A stretch of 64,000 bases of DNA from positions 1,485,071-1,549,070 of the forward strand of contig NZ_LR732328.1 of NCBI RefSeq assembly GCF_902506325.1. The letters run 5' to 3'. This DNA is from Limnobacter sp. 130. GTDB taxonomy: Bacteria > Pseudomonadota > Gammaproteobacteria > Burkholderiales > Burkholderiaceae_B. The position numbers were made by a program, and so were the translations under genes. Below are positions 8,775-18,188 of the stretch, in pieces; within the stretch, counting starts at the first letter, position 1, and each line of letters opens with the position of its first letter. The notes beneath the pieces were generated by a model. That model searched no databases. It was not told the DNA's origin and saw only the letters and a list, made by a program, of their open reading frames with translations.

Positions 8775-10757
8775 TCATGCTGGCTTGCGCTTCATGAATG
8801 TGATTGGCACCACCGACGGAGGCGGGCTATTGAAAATGTCTTTGCGCATTTTACCCATGATGTGCATTTCACAAGGTTTGCAATCGAATTTCAGGGTGTA
8901 CTTTTGATCACCATTGACCAACACCATGGGCTCGGCCTTCACCTGCCCCTGCACACCTGTTACACCCTTAGCTTGTTTTGGGCACAAATTAAACGAAAAT
9001 CGCAGACAATGCTTGGTGATCATAACAGGCACCTCGTCAGCTTCCTCATGTGCCTCGTAAGCTGCCGCAATCATCTGCACGCCATGTTTTTTGTAAAATT
9101 CACGCGCTTTGTCGTTGTAAACATTGGCCAGAAAGCTGAGCGACTTTTCGGGATAGTCCACATAGGGCTGCACAGGCGCTTTGCGAGCAGGGCGTTGCCA
9201 GGCCGCAATCCGCGCCCTGTTCAAGGCCTCGATCGCGTCTCGACGCATGCCATTCAAAGTACTGGCCGGCACAAACCAGGGCTGACTCAGGTGTACATTC
9301 AGGCCCAAAGCGGAATAATCAGTACCCCCCAGCTTGCCCAAGTGGGTTTTAATGCTTTCTACTGCCGTGTCGGCCTGTTTGGCCAACTCCAGCGCCATTT
9401 CAACCTGCGCAGTGGTGGCAATGCCGTCTTCGTCGGTCAGGCTAAGTTGCAGGCCTTTCAACACATCGCCTTCCATCCACTCGGTCAGTGTTAGCCAAAG
9501 GCCAATTCGGCGCTCGGCACTTTCTTTGGTCAGCGCCATGTCCCAAGCGTGGTCGCGGTTACGGTGCATGGGCAAGCCAGCCTTCAGGCCGCCATAACTG
9601 CCAATCGTGTCTTTGGGAAACACGCGGTACACCGCCTGCCCTTCGCCTTTGCTGTGCAGTTTCTCGGCACGGTTCACGTGCAAGCCCACCACTTCGCGTT
9701 TGCGCATGAAGTTCAAGCCGTCGCCGTTGTTCAGCTCATCGCTGGTTTGAATGTCGATGCTTTTGTCATTCACCGCAATCACATGGCCAATGGGCTGACC
9801 AATGAATTTGGGTGAATCGAAGGCGCCGATGTCGATTTTCCGGCCACTGGCAAAATAATCGGTTGAGCCACGGTGAAAATTGCGGTCCGGATCGGGCCTG
9901 AAATAGTGGCGTGCAGCACCACTGGATGCGCGGGTAAACTCCCCGCGCTGCTCCATGATCTCGTCCAGCAAAATGCGGTAGTGAGCCGTGATGTTTTTTA
10001 CATAGGCCATGTCTTTGTACCGGCCTTCAATTTTGAAAGACCTTACACCCGCATCAATCAAGTGCTCCAGGTTGCCGCTTTGATTGTTGTCTTTCATCGA
10101 CAGCAAATGCTTGTCAAATGCCACCACGGCACCACTTTGATCGGTCAGCGTATAGGGCAGGCGGCAGGCCTGCGAACAATCGCCCCGGTTGGCACTGCGC
10201 CCGGTTTCGGCGTGGCTGATATAACACTGCCCCGAAAAAGCCACACACAGGGCACCGTGAATAAAATACTCAATGGTGGCGGAATCACCCACCGCACCGT
10301 GTACAGCAGCAATTTCCTCAACTGTCAGTTCCCGCGCCAATACAAGCTGCGAAAAGCCGCTATCGGCCAAAAACTTTGCCTTTTCAACTGTGCGAATGTC
10401 GCACTGTGTGCTGGCGTGCAGCTGAATCGGCGGCAAGTCCATTTCCAGCAAACCCATGTCCTGAATAATCAGCGCATCCACGCCGGCTTCATACAACTGC
10501 CACACCAGTTTGCGGGCTTCTTCAAGCTCGGCATCGTGAAGAATGGTGTTGATGGTTGTAAAAATACGCGCATGGTAGCGGTGTGCAAACTCAACCAGTT
10601 TTGCAATATCCGCCACCGAATTGGCTGCATTGGCGCGTGCGCCAAACACCGGCCCACCCAGGTACACCGCGTCTGCGCCATGCAAAATCGCCTGGCGACC
10701 AATTTCAACGTCGCGTGCGGGGGCTAGCAATTCCAACTCGTGCGGCAACAAACTCAT
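8775..10757 (-). CDS. rlhA: U32 family protein, RlhA-like (23S rRNA C2501 hydroxylation)
   Basis: A 660-residue cytoplasmic protein. The U32 signature is complete (EYFIHGALCVAFSGQCYIS), followed by RSANRGDCSQACRLPY. These cysteines, with the C-terminal pair DCKPC, may ligate an iron-sulphur cluster. The full length, with a C-terminal extension beyond the U32 core, matches E. coli RlhA (YdcP, about 650 residues), which with prephenate makes 5-hydroxycytidine at 23S rRNA C2501. The shorter TrhP and UbiU/UbiV are less likely. ATG 10757 is preferred to an in-frame TTG at 10781 because the conserved ELLAPARD strand begins just after it. It is divergent from msrA. Confidence 0.78.
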   Translation of the reverse strand: MSLLPHELELLAPARDVEIGRQAILHGADAVYLGGPVFGARANAANSVADIAKLVEFAHRYHARIFTTINTILHDAELEEARKLVWQLYEAGVDALIIQDMGLLEMDLPPIQLHASTQCDIRTVEKAKFLADSGFSQLVLARELTVEEIAAVHGAVGDSATIEYFIHGALCVAFSGQCYISHAETGRSANRGDCSQACRLPYTLTDQSGAVVAFDKHLLSMKDNNQSGNLEHLIDAGVRSFKIEGRYKDMAYVKNITAHYRILLDEIMEQRGEFTRASSGAARHYFRPDPDRNFHRGSTDYFASGRKIDIGAFDSPKFIGQPIGHVIAVNDKSIDIQTSDELNNGDGLNFMRKREVVGLHVNRAEKLHSKGEGQAVYRVFPKDTIGSYGGLKAGLPMHRNRDHAWDMALTKESAERRIGLWLTLTEWMEGDVLKGLQLSLTDEDGIATTAQVEMALELAKQADTAVESIKTHLGKLGGTDYSALGLNVHLSQPWFVPASTLNGMRRDAIEALNRARIAAWQRPARKAPVQPYVDYPEKSLSFLANVYNDKAREFYKKHGVQMIAAAYEAHEEADEVPVMITKHCLRFSFNLCPKQAKGVTGVQGQVKAEPMVLVNGDQKYTLKFDCKPCEMHIMGKMRKDIFNSPPPSVVPITFMKRKPA

Positions 10758-10874
10758 GATTTCACTAATCTTTTCAGGCAAAGGGTGAACATTATTTCAA
10801 AAAGCGGGTCTGAATGAAAGCAAAACCGTGGTGCTTGCCACAATCAGTTTGAACATTGCGCAAGGAGTCCTGGC

Positions 10875-11483
10875 ATGACATGGGTAAATTGGTCCCGTAA
10901 TACCGCAACCTTTCTGGTGGGGCTTTCCAGCTTTTTACCCGTGGCACACGCCCAACAGCTTGATGAAGCCATATTTGGGGGCGGGTGTTTCTGGTGTATG
11001 GAAGAGACATTCGAGAAAATCAGGGGTGTTAAATCTGTCGATTCCGGTTACACCGGCGGGCGCACCCCCTCACCCACCTACGAACAAGTCAGCCAAGGCA
11101 ACACTGGCCATGTTGAAGTGGTGAGGGTGCAATACGACCCCCGACAAGTTAGCTACAACACCCTGTTGAAGGCCTTCTGGACCAATATCGACCCCACAGT
11201 CGAGAACCGTCAGTTCTGTGATGTGGGTGCGCAGTATCGATCGGCGATTTACTACTTGAACAGCGAGCAGCACCAACAAGCCAAACGCAGCAAGGAAGAA
11301 TTGCAAGGAACGGGCAAATTCAAAAAAATCTACACCACCATTGAAGCGGCCCAGCCCTTCTACGTAGCCGAGGAATATCACCAGGACTTTTATCGCAAAA
11401 ACCCATTGCGTTACCAGTACTACAAAACCACCTGCGGCCGGGAAAATCGCTTGAACGAGGTGTGGGGCTACAAACCCAAATAA
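10875..11483 (+). CDS. msrA: Exported peptide-methionine (S)-S-oxide reductase MsrA
   Basis: A 202-residue enzyme that reduces methionine-S-sulfoxide. The catalytic motif GGGCFWCME places the active cysteine at C38. A recycling cysteine lies near the C-terminus (KTTCGREN), and YTGG, GHVEVV and YHQDF are conserved MsrA elements. Residues 1-26 form a Sec-type signal peptide ending in AHA-Q, so this copy probably works in the periplasm on oxidised envelope proteins. It would need an electron donor there, which is not encoded nearby. Confidence 0.92.
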   Translation: MTWVNWSRNTATFLVGLSSFLPVAHAQQLDEAIFGGGCFWCMEETFEKIRGVKSVDSGYTGGRTPSPTYEQVSQGNTGHVEVVRVQYDPRQVSYNTLLKAFWTNIDPTVENRQFCDVGAQYRSAIYYLNSEQHQQAKRSKEELQGTGKFKKIYTTIEAAQPFYVAEEYHQDFYRKNPLRYQYYKTTCGRENRLNEVWGYKPK

Positions 11484-11562
11484 CAACACCTAGAAGCCAA
11501 ACTCCAAGAAAAACAATCACATCCGGCTACACTTCACCCCAAATTCACTCTGGCTTATTGTG

Positions 11563-13521
11563 ATGAAGCATCAAGTTCGCCTGTTGGTCGCCCTTGTATT
11601 TACTACTTTCACCGCCTGCTTTTCCCCTGCTGCGTTGGCCGAAACGCTGGAGAAAGTTCAGGATTGGCGTACCGTACTTCCCGACAACCGGGGCAACAGC
11701 GAAATCGTATCCGTTCAGGTGCGCAACAGTCGTTTGGCACTCGCCAACAACATTCAATTCGACGTGAAGTCGCTGCACGGCCAGCTGCTGCCGCACCAGG
11801 CCAATGCACCTGTATTGCTGGAAAACCTGTCGGCCTTTGACGTTCGTGTTGACCATGCTCAACTGCGCATTTCCGATGACGTGCTGCAGGCATTGGTACA
11901 AGCCGAATTACAGGCCAGTGAAGCCCCCTTGCGAATCAGGCAGGTGAGCACCCAACCCGGGGGAGTTTTAATTACTGGCGATATCCGGCGGCTTGGCCTT
12001 TGGATTTCCTTCTCGATGGAAGGCACACCCACCATAGAAAATGGCCAGGAAATTACATTGACGCCACGCACACTCAAAGTGGCCGGCCTACCCGTTTACA
12101 AGGCGCTGCTCGCCACCAACATTCAACTGCAGTCACTCATCGACATGAAATCCAGGGCAGTTGCCTTGCAAGGGCAAGCCATGGTGCTGCGCTTGGGCCA
12201 ACTGCTACAGGCACCCAAAATTGCGTTTGAACTGAACTCGCTGCAACTTGGGCAAGGAGAAGTTCAACTCGAGCTGGGAACCAGCAAAACAGGCCCCGCC
12301 TTTTTTTGCAAATCCGAATGCCCCAGTAATTTTGTGTACACCCACGGGGGTGAATTACGCGCCGCCGGCATGGTGCTGGCAGGCCAGCCCACCTTGGTTA
12401 CGGGAATCAGCGATGGCAGCCTGCCGATTGCACTGCACGATTTAAACCGCTTGATCACCACCAGCACAGTTCAGCTTCGAACCGACGGTGCACTGTGGAT
12501 AAGCGCACAAGAAGGCTTACTCAATACCGATGACCTCTCGCTGCTGGCCACGGGCGAAAAAGCGCTCGCCCAACTGGCACTTCTCGTGGGCACCCAAAGC
12601 GACCCGGTCACCCTGGCTGTGCACCATGCCACCCTGCTGTCACAAGAAGGCGTCGAATTGCGCGTTGAAAAGCTGTTGGCCAGCACCAGGTCCACCAACC
12701 TGGGTCAACTGCCCACCGCCGCACAAACCGTTCATGTGGGCGAAATTTCCCTCAGTGAAACCGCATTGAACACCATGATGAACAAAGCCCTGTTCAATTT
12801 CAAAGGCAGCCCGATCCGCAAGGTGAGTGCCACCATTGGCGAACCTCACCTTCAGCTTGCCTTGCAGGCGAGGCCTGAAATTTTTGGTATTCCCCTGTTC
12901 TGGTTGCCTGCCAAACTAAGCGGGCCTCTTGTCATTTCAAACGACAGGCAGCACCTTGAATTCACACCCACCCAAGTGCGCATGTTCGGCCTCTCGGTGC
13001 TGCCGATCATCAACTATGTGGGACTGAATCTCGGCGATCTGATTAAAATTGACGAAACTGCGGTGAAGCTGCAAGGCAATACCATTCGCATCGCCCTGGG
13101 CAGCGCACTGCCACCCTTGCAGCTCAACACCGAATTGCGAGCCATTAAAAACGTATTGCGCTCGCCTTTGGGGCCTTACTTGCAAGTGCATGTCGGCAAA
13201 TTGACCGCTGAAAAAATTGGTGAAATTTACAACACCATGGAATTGCTGCCATTGGGCTTGTGGATGAACACACCTGAATTCACTGCGCTGGGCATGCGCA
13301 CCGGGCCCACCCTGGGCCATGTTTACAATGACCCACGCCAGGAAAGGCTGGTAATCGACCTGGCCCGTTACCCCGATTTGTTGGCCAACGCCACACTGCG
13401 CTTGCCGAAAACAGAACGCGTGTGGGTCAGCATGCCCAGCCAGGGTGCGGGCTCACAGCACCCAGTACAAGGCCATCGGCACGAAAATCAGGCTCATCAG
13501 GTTCCCCATCATCACCAGTGA
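11563..13521 (+). CDS. Large exported protein with two internal repeats, function unknown
   Basis: A 652-residue protein with a signal peptide (hydrophobic LLVALVFTTF, cleavage near ALA-ET, residue 26). Two segments look like divergent copies of one beta-rich module: about residues 95-215 (VDHAQLRISDDVLQ.. TLKVAGLPVYKALL.. VALQGQAMVLRLG) and 390-510 (VGEISLSETALNTM.. QVRMFGLSVLPIIN.. VKLQGNTIRIALG). The pattern recalls lipid-binding DUF2993/LmeA-type proteins, but that is only a resemblance. A CKSEC pair near residue 250 could form a disulphide. The last 23 codons lie antisense to the end of the AEC transporter gene and encode a His/Gln-rich tail. ATG 11563 is preferred to the GTG at 11560. 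I do not recognise the family. Confidence 0.7.
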   Translation: MKHQVRLLVALVFTTFTACFSPAALAETLEKVQDWRTVLPDNRGNSEIVSVQVRNSRLALANNIQFDVKSLHGQLLPHQANAPVLLENLSAFDVRVDHAQLRISDDVLQALVQAELQASEAPLRIRQVSTQPGGVLITGDIRRLGLWISFSMEGTPTIENGQEITLTPRTLKVAGLPVYKALLATNIQLQSLIDMKSRAVALQGQAMVLRLGQLLQAPKIAFELNSLQLGQGEVQLELGTSKTGPAFFCKSECPSNFVYTHGGELRAAGMVLAGQPTLVTGISDGSLPIALHDLNRLITTSTVQLRTDGALWISAQEGLLNTDDLSLLATGEKALAQLALLVGTQSDPVTLAVHHATLLSQEGVELRVEKLLASTRSTNLGQLPTAAQTVHVGEISLSETALNTMMNKALFNFKGSPIRKVSATIGEPHLQLALQARPEIFGIPLFWLPAKLSGPLVISNDRQHLEFTPTQVRMFGLSVLPIINYVGLNLGDLIKIDETAVKLQGNTIRIALGSALPPLQLNTELRAIKNVLRSPLGPYLQVHVGKLTAEKIGEIYNTMELLPLGLWMNTPEFTALGMRTGPTLGHVYNDPRQERLVIDLARYPDLLANATLRLPKTERVWVSMPSQGAGSQHPVQGHRHENQAHQVPHHHQ

Positions 13522-14325
13522 AGCCACGCGTTGGGGCTGAAGGCCATATTTTTCAGCAAACACGAAACTGAGCACCGCGGGTGGCAACGCGCCAAACACA
13601 ATCAGCATGGCGGTGTGCTCAGGCGTCAAGGGCAGCAGCCACACGCACAACGCCGCGAATATCAGCCCGGTTAAAGGGCACAACACACCGCCAATTACCC
13701 CAAGTTTCACATCCGAGAAGTCAGCCTGTGTCAGCCGCACACCCAGCGAAAACAGCAGCAAGGGAATGGACACATCGCCCACCATGTCGATCGCAAAATA
13801 CAAAGGTGACCACACCTCGATATTCAATACACTGACCAACAAGCCCGCAATGGACGCCGCAATCACAGGTTCTTTCCAGAGCATCAAAATGCGCGCATTG
13901 GGGCTCATCATCCACGTGCCTAGCGAATAGTGCAGCGTGTTGCCCACCAAAAACAACATCACTGCGGCGGGCAAAGCCTGCTCGCCAAACGCCAGAATGG
14001 CCAATGGCAACCCCATGTTTCCCGAGTTGTTGAACATCATGGGTGGAACAAAAATCCGACTGTCTATGCCCAGCAAACGCCCAATGGGCCAAGCCAACAG
14101 GCCCGAACCCAATACAACAATGGCACCGCCCACAGCCAACAACCAATACGACTCAATTTCAAACGACTTGCTGGCCAGCGCAGAGAACACCAGCGCCGGC
14201 ACAAAAATTTCCATATTCAGCTGATTGGCAAACTTCATGTCGGGCTTTTTCACCCGGCCATACCAATACCCCAAGGCCACAACCGCAAACACCGGAAAAA
14301 TAACTGCAACAATGCGCAAGAACAT
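13453..14325 (-). CDS. AEC (auxin efflux carrier) family transporter
   Basis: A 290-residue inner-membrane protein with about ten hydrophobic segments in two inverted halves. NNSGNMGLPLA near residue 98 is the conserved cross-over motif of the AEC family, which exports organic acids such as malate or malonate in bacteria. The substrate here is unknown. The 3' end overlaps the preceding convergent gene by 69 bp. The LysR-type gene upstream on the same strand ends 51 bp before its start and may control it. Confidence 0.85.
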   Translation of the reverse strand: MFLRIVAVIFPVFAVVALGYWYGRVKKPDMKFANQLNMEIFVPALVFSALASKSFEIESYWLLAVGGAIVVLGSGLLAWPIGRLLGIDSRIFVPPMMFNNSGNMGLPLAILAFGEQALPAAVMLFLVGNTLHYSLGTWMMSPNARILMLWKEPVIAASIAGLLVSVLNIEVWSPLYFAIDMVGDVSIPLLLFSLGVRLTQADFSDVKLGVIGGVLCPLTGLIFAALCVWLLPLTPEHTAMLIVFGALPPAVLSFVFAEKYGLQPQRVASLVMMGNLMSLIFVPMALYWVL

Positions 14326-14376
14326 AAAAGGCCGTAAGGAGAAAGGGCTGGAAAAGTCGCAGTGTACTGCAAGCCA

Positions 14377-15300
14377 TTAAACGGGGCGATTCGGGTTTGT
14401 ATTGGTGTTGGCGTTCGGCGTGGCGTTAAACAGCAGCTTGAGCGCCGGGTGATTTAAATTGCGCGGATGGGTAAAAGCAAAAAAGTCCTCAACTACACCT
14501 TGGGCGTCGCCCATGTGCACCACCGTGTGGTCACGCACCACATCTTCAATCAACAGTGCCGGCACTGCAAACAAGCCCAAGCCTGCACGCCCAAAAGTTT
14601 CCAGCAAAGCGAGGTCGTCGAATTCCCCCACCACGGTCACTTCAACCCCCACACTTTCCAGCCAGTGCTCAAGTTTCAAGCGCAACACGTTGTTTCGAGA
14701 GGGCATCAGAAATGGCGCATGGTGCAGGCTGTGCGGGAAATTCTCTTCATACTTCTTTTTCAAGACCGGGCTTGCAAATATGCGCACCGGGTAGCTGAGT
14801 AACTTGGCCACCTGCAAGTGGGCCGTGCCTTGGCCTCCCGGGCGCTCGGCCAACACCACGTCTACGCTGTGCTGCACCAACTCGGAACACAGGGCTTCAA
14901 AACGACCTTCATGACACACCAGGCGCACTGGGCGCTGCATGCCCAAAATTGGCTCAATCATGTGAAACGACACTGTTTTTGGCAACGCGTCGGCAATACC
15001 CACCGACAAACGCAAGGTGTAATCCAGTTGCTCATCGCCCAGGCTTTCGGCCATTTGCTCGCCCAACTGGAAAATTTGATCGGCATAACGCAAGGCAATT
15101 CGCCCCGCCTCAGTCAGCCCCAAGCCCCGGCCCACCGGTTGAAACAGCGCCCTGCCCAGTGTTTGCTCCAGCTGGGTAATTTGGCTTGAAAGCGTTTGTG
15201 CGCGCAGGCCCAGCCGCTCAGCCGCCGCCGTCAGGCTGCCCGTGTTCGCCACCATCCAGAAGTAGCGCAAGTGATGGAAATTCAAGTCAGTAAGTTTCAT
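14377..15300 (-). CDS. LysR-type regulator, NhaR-like
   Basis: A 307-residue LysR-family regulator. The N-terminal winged helix begins LNFHHLRYFWMVANTGSL and runs to about residue 65 (GRGLGLTEAG), and the remainder is an effector-binding domain. The wording of the HTH (HLRYFW, QTLSSQITQLEQ) is closest to NhaR, the sodium-responsive activator of the Na+/H+ antiporter gene, but no nhaA is near. ATG 15300 follows an AAGGG ribosome binding site. It is divergent from the hpf-like gene and upstream of the AEC transporter on the same strand. Confidence 0.85.
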   Translation of the reverse strand: MKLTDLNFHHLRYFWMVANTGSLTAAAERLGLRAQTLSSQITQLEQTLGRALFQPVGRGLGLTEAGRIALRYADQIFQLGEQMAESLGDEQLDYTLRLSVGIADALPKTVSFHMIEPILGMQRPVRLVCHEGRFEALCSELVQHSVDVVLAERPGGQGTAHLQVAKLLSYPVRIFASPVLKKKYEENFPHSLHHAPFLMPSRNNVLRLKLEHWLESVGVEVTVVGEFDDLALLETFGRAGLGLFAVPALLIEDVVRDHTVVHMGDAQGVVEDFFAFTHPRNLNHPALKLLFNATPNANTNTNPNRPV

Positions 15301-15407
15301 CAACCCTTCGATTTATTCGAATATTCACTAAACAATTGTTCTATTTATTCTTACATTGAACCGGCGTACACTTCAACTGTCTATTTCCCCGAAAGGAGGA
15401 CGCAACC

Positions 15408-15755
15408 ATGAATACAGAAATTGTGGCTCGGCATCCCGAGATCGATGACACCCTGCGCAGGTATGTACTTCGCCGCGTGCGCTCGGCCATCAATCAACTT
15501 TCGACACAGATCAAAAACATCACAGTGAAACTGGACCGGCGCACTGCCCAACAGGCTGATCAGCGCAACTGTGTGATTGAAATTCGAATCGACGGGCAAG
15601 CGCCCGTGATCGTAGACAGCGCCGGGCCGCATTGGCTCAGCGCAATTGACCAGGCGGTTGAATCAGCCGCACGCGCCGTTCGCCGCCAATTGAAACACAC
15701 CCTTCACCAGGTGACCCCCCACTTGCAATTGTTGAAAGGACAACACGCATCATGA
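15408..15755 (+). CDS. HPF/RaiA-family ribosome-associated protein
   Basis: A 115-residue protein of the ribosome hibernation/sigma-54 modulation (HPF/RaiA) fold. The pattern is beta-alpha-beta-beta-beta-alpha: [17 protein letters not shown], then [19 protein letters not shown], and the helix [17 protein letters not shown]. Such proteins bind the decoding region of the 30S subunit and silence ribosomes under stress. An ideal AAGGAGG site precedes ATG 15408. The stop overlaps the htpX start (ATGA), so the two are coupled. This suggests a shared heat or envelope-stress response, but no sigma-32 promoter is evident. Confidence 0.8.
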   Translation: MNTEIVARHPEIDDTLRRYVLRRVRSAINQLSTQIKNITVKLDRRTAQQADQRNCVIEIRIDGQAPVIVDSAGPHWLSAIDQAVESAARAVRRQLKHTLHQVTPHLQLLKGQHAS

Positions 15756-16630
15756 AACGCATTGTTTTATTTTTAGCCACCAACGTCGCCATCATGGTGG
15801 TACTGGGCATTACCGTGCATGTACTGGGCTTGAACCAGTTCATGGCCGGGGGGCAGCTTAACCTGACCATGCTGCTGGCATTCAGTGCTGTACTGGGCTT
15901 TGGTGGTTCATTCATCAGCCTGTTGATCAGCAAAAAAGTGGCCAAGTGGAGCACCGGTGCACAAGTCATTGAAACCCCGCGCAATCCGACCGAGCAGTGG
16001 TTGGTGCAAACCGTTCAGCGTTTTGCGCAGAAAGCCAACATTCCCATGCCCGAGGTTGCCATTTACGAAGGCGCACCCAATGCATTTGCGACCGGCCCCA
16101 GCAAAAACAATTCGCTGGTGGCAGTCAGTACCGGTTTGCTGCAAAGCATGAGCCGTGAAGAAGCCGAAGCCGTGCTGGCCCACGAAGTAGCCCACATTGC
16201 CAATGGCGACATGGTGACACTCACGCTGATTCAAGGCGTGGTGAATACCTTTGTGTTTTTCCTGGCGCGCGTCGTGGGGTTCTTTGTGGATCAGTTTTTG
16301 CGCAAAGACGATTCCCAATCCAGCGGCACCGGCATGGGTTATTTCATCACCGTGATCGTGATGGAAATTACGCTGGGCATTTTGGCCTCCATCATCGTGA
16401 TGTACTTCTCGCGTCAGCGTGAATTCCGCGCTGACTCGGGTGCAGCCACGATTATGGGCTCACGCCAACCCATGATCTCGGCGCTAAAACGTTTGGGTGG
16501 CATGCAGGCTGGTGAGTTGCCTTCCAACATGGCTGCCTCGGGCATTTCAGGCAAAGGCGGTGTGATGGCCTTGTTCAGCAGCCACCCGCCCATTGAGCAG
16601 CGCATTGAAGCACTGGCACAGCAGCGATAA
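15752..16630 (+). CDS. htpX: Membrane zinc metalloprotease HtpX
   Basis: A 292-residue inner-membrane M48 peptidase. Two N-terminal transmembrane helices precede the zinc motif HEVAHI (about residues 144-149). A further hydrophobic pair follows, and the downstream glutamate ligand is probably in FRADS. It degrades misfolded membrane proteins together with FtsH. It is translationally coupled to the ribosome-hibernation-like gene by a 4-bp overlap and followed by a terminator at 16658. Confidence 0.95.
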   Translation: MKRIVLFLATNVAIMVVLGITVHVLGLNQFMAGGQLNLTMLLAFSAVLGFGGSFISLLISKKVAKWSTGAQVIETPRNPTEQWLVQTVQRFAQKANIPMPEVAIYEGAPNAFATGPSKNNSLVAVSTGLLQSMSREEAEAVLAHEVAHIANGDMVTLTLIQGVVNTFVFFLARVVGFFVDQFLRKDDSQSSGTGMGYFITVIVMEITLGILASIIVMYFSRQREFRADSGAATIMGSRQPMISALKRLGGMQAGELPSNMAASGISGKGGVMALFSSHPPIEQRIEALAQQR

Positions 16631-16657
16631 ATACACCGCGGCACAGTGCGCACCAAC

Positions 16658-16687
16658 AAAAACCCGCCGAAGTTTGGCGGGTTTTTT
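16658..16687. terminator. Rho-independent terminator after htpX
   Basis: Stem AAAAACCCGCC / GGCGGGTTTTT with a 7-nt loop and a run of T. It is symmetrical enough to serve the converging NlpC/P60 gene too. Confidence 0.85.
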
Positions 16688-16700
16688 ATTGCGCTTAAAT

Positions 16701-17198
16701 TCACATCACCCTTCTTACTTTCCAGAAGGTCTTTCGCCAGTACAAATCATCCAGCCGACTAATCGTGACACCGACTTTGGTCGAGGCATGAAGAAACTTC
16801 CCATCCCCCAGATAAAACCCCACGTGCCGGGTGGAATAGCCTGTTCTGAAAAACAGCAAATCGCCCACCTGCATGGCGTCGCGTGCAATTTCATCTCCCA
16901 TTTTCAATTGCTGAGCGGTGGTTCGTGGTGCCTTGATTTGAAAATGAGTGCTCAAGGTTTGTTGCACAAACGCTGAACAATCGATGCCCACCCTGGAATT
17001 ACCGCCCAATTGGTAGGGCGTGCCACGCCATTGTCGGAACTGGGTCAGCAAACGTTGTTGAACTTCACCCTTGCCTGCAGCATCACCAAAAAACAGCGAG
17101 CCATCTTCAAGCACCAGCACGTCCGAAGGTTCATCGGGCGCTGTGGCACAGGCTTGCAAAACAAGTGCCGCACACAACAGCAGGCTGCGTAATTTCAT
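16701..17198 (-). CDS. NlpC/P60 family lipoprotein (MepS/Spr-like)
   Basis: A 165-residue lipoprotein. The signal peptide ends in the lipobox LQAC (C18 of the form starting at 17198), so it is probably membrane-anchored. The NlpC/P60 cysteine-peptidase domain follows: the catalytic cysteine is in IDCSAFVQ and the histidine is in TRHVGFYLG, with a second polar residue expected in the next strand. Such enzymes cut D,D- or L,D-crosslinks or stem peptides during cell-wall growth. ATG 17198 is chosen over an in-frame TTG at 17219 because it gives a compact lipoprotein signal and follows the preceding stop by 13 bp. Confidence 0.88.
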   Translation of the reverse strand: MKLRSLLLCAALVLQACATAPDEPSDVLVLEDGSLFFGDAAGKGEVQQRLLTQFRQWRGTPYQLGGNSRVGIDCSAFVQQTLSTHFQIKAPRTTAQQLKMGDEIARDAMQVGDLLFFRTGYSTRHVGFYLGDGKFLHASTKVGVTISRLDDLYWRKTFWKVRRVM

Positions 17199-17211
17199 CG
17201 ACTGAATCAGG

Positions 17212-17559
17212 CTAGACAACCGCCTTCCTTTCGCTGAATCGCAGCAAGCCTTTCACAAAACGATACAGCAACCACAGGCTTAAAATGCCATACACAATAA
17301 AGCCCACGCCAAACACCATGGTGATCATGGCCACAACAAACCAGAACATACCGATCCAGAAAGTTGATATAAGCCAGTCATAGTGGCTGTAATAAATGGT
17401 GCCGGTTGATTCACCGCGCTTGACATAGCAAATAATCAAGGCGATCAGGATTGGAATGAATGCAGTGAAAATACCCACTGCGCCCAAAATATAGGCCACC
17501 AGCACGATGGTGCGATTGGACTCTTCCTGGCTGGGAACCGGGTTGGGTTGATAGCTCAT
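17212..17559 (-). CDS. Small DUF4870-like membrane protein
   Basis: A 115-residue inner-membrane protein with an N-terminal polar tail (MSYQPNPVPSQEESNRT) and three or four hydrophobic helices. The layout, with a short loop GTIYYSHYDWLIST between helices, resembles the DUF4870/Tic20-like small membrane family. Its molecular function is not known. ATG 17559 is chosen because upstream in-frame codons lie in the terminator region. It is immediately upstream of the NlpC/P60 gene and probably co-transcribed with it. Confidence 0.7.
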   Translation of the reverse strand: MSYQPNPVPSQEESNRTIVLVAYILGAVGIFTAFIPILIALIICYVKRGESTGTIYYSHYDWLISTFWIGMFWFVVAMITMVFGVGFIVYGILSLWLLYRFVKGLLRFSERKAVV

Positions 17560-17644
17560 CAAGTGATACCCATGTGATCTTCGAATTTTTATTTTAGACG
17601 ACCCAGAGCGTGCAAAATTCAATTTAACCGGCGTTGAATGCAAA

Positions 17645-17666
17645 AAACCCCGCCGCAGCGGGGTTT
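17645..17666 (-). terminator. Terminator of the glcG-like gene
   Basis: Stem AAACCCCGC / GCGGGGTTT with a CGCA loop, followed on the minus strand by TTTTTTG. It lies 22 bp past the glcG-like stop. Confidence 0.85.
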
Positions 17667-17687
17667 GCAATCGAAGTTCAGCGGTGA

Positions 17688-18095
17688 TTACAGCTTCAGC
17701 GCGGCAATGCCAGCACGCGCAATTTGCGCATCTTGGTCCGATTTCACGCCAGAAACCCCCACTGCGCCAACCACTTGGCCATCAGCCACAATGGTTACAC
17801 CACCTTCCAGCAGACCATCTACGTAAGGGGCAGTTACAAATGCAGTGCGACCATTGTTGATCACGTCTTCAAGAATTTTGGTGTCTTTGCGCGCCATGGC
17901 GGCCGACTTGGCTTTGGAAGGGCCAATGTGCGCACTCATGGGGGGTGCGCCGTCCAAACGAATCAAGCCCAGCAGGTGCCCGCCATCGTCGGCCACTGCA
18001 ATGGTTACAGCCCAGGCATTGGCTTCAGCTTCAGCGCGGGCCGCTGTCAAAATTGCTTGAACGTCGTCAGCAGACAACATGGGTTTGGTTTTCAT
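17688..18095 (-). CDS. GlcG/HbpS family protein
   Basis: A 135-residue protein of the GlcG/HbpS (DUF336) fold. It has the typical LSADDVQAILTAARAEA helix and the strands VTIAVADDGGHLLGLIRLDGA and GGVTIVADGQVVGAVGVSG. Family members bind haem or degradation products, or sit beside glycolate and propanediol genes; the precise role is usually unassigned. It has its own terminator and no operon partners. There is no signal peptide, so it is probably cytoplasmic. Confidence 0.82.
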   Translation of the reverse strand: MKTKPMLSADDVQAILTAARAEAEANAWAVTIAVADDGGHLLGLIRLDGAPPMSAHIGPSKAKSAAMARKDTKILEDVINNGRTAFVTAPYVDGLLEGGVTIVADGQVVGAVGVSGVKSDQDAQIARAGIAALKL

Positions 18096-18188
18096 AAACT
18101 TGCTCCAATTCGATTTAAAAATTCAAACCGAAGTATGCGGCACACTTCCCGTGATGGCTACACAGGAAGTCCCTAATCCAGCCAGAAC

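Noticed and set aside
9873-10727. 284-codon plus-strand frame opposite the U32 gene
   Set aside because: Antisense shadow of a well-supported protein with an intact U32 signature.
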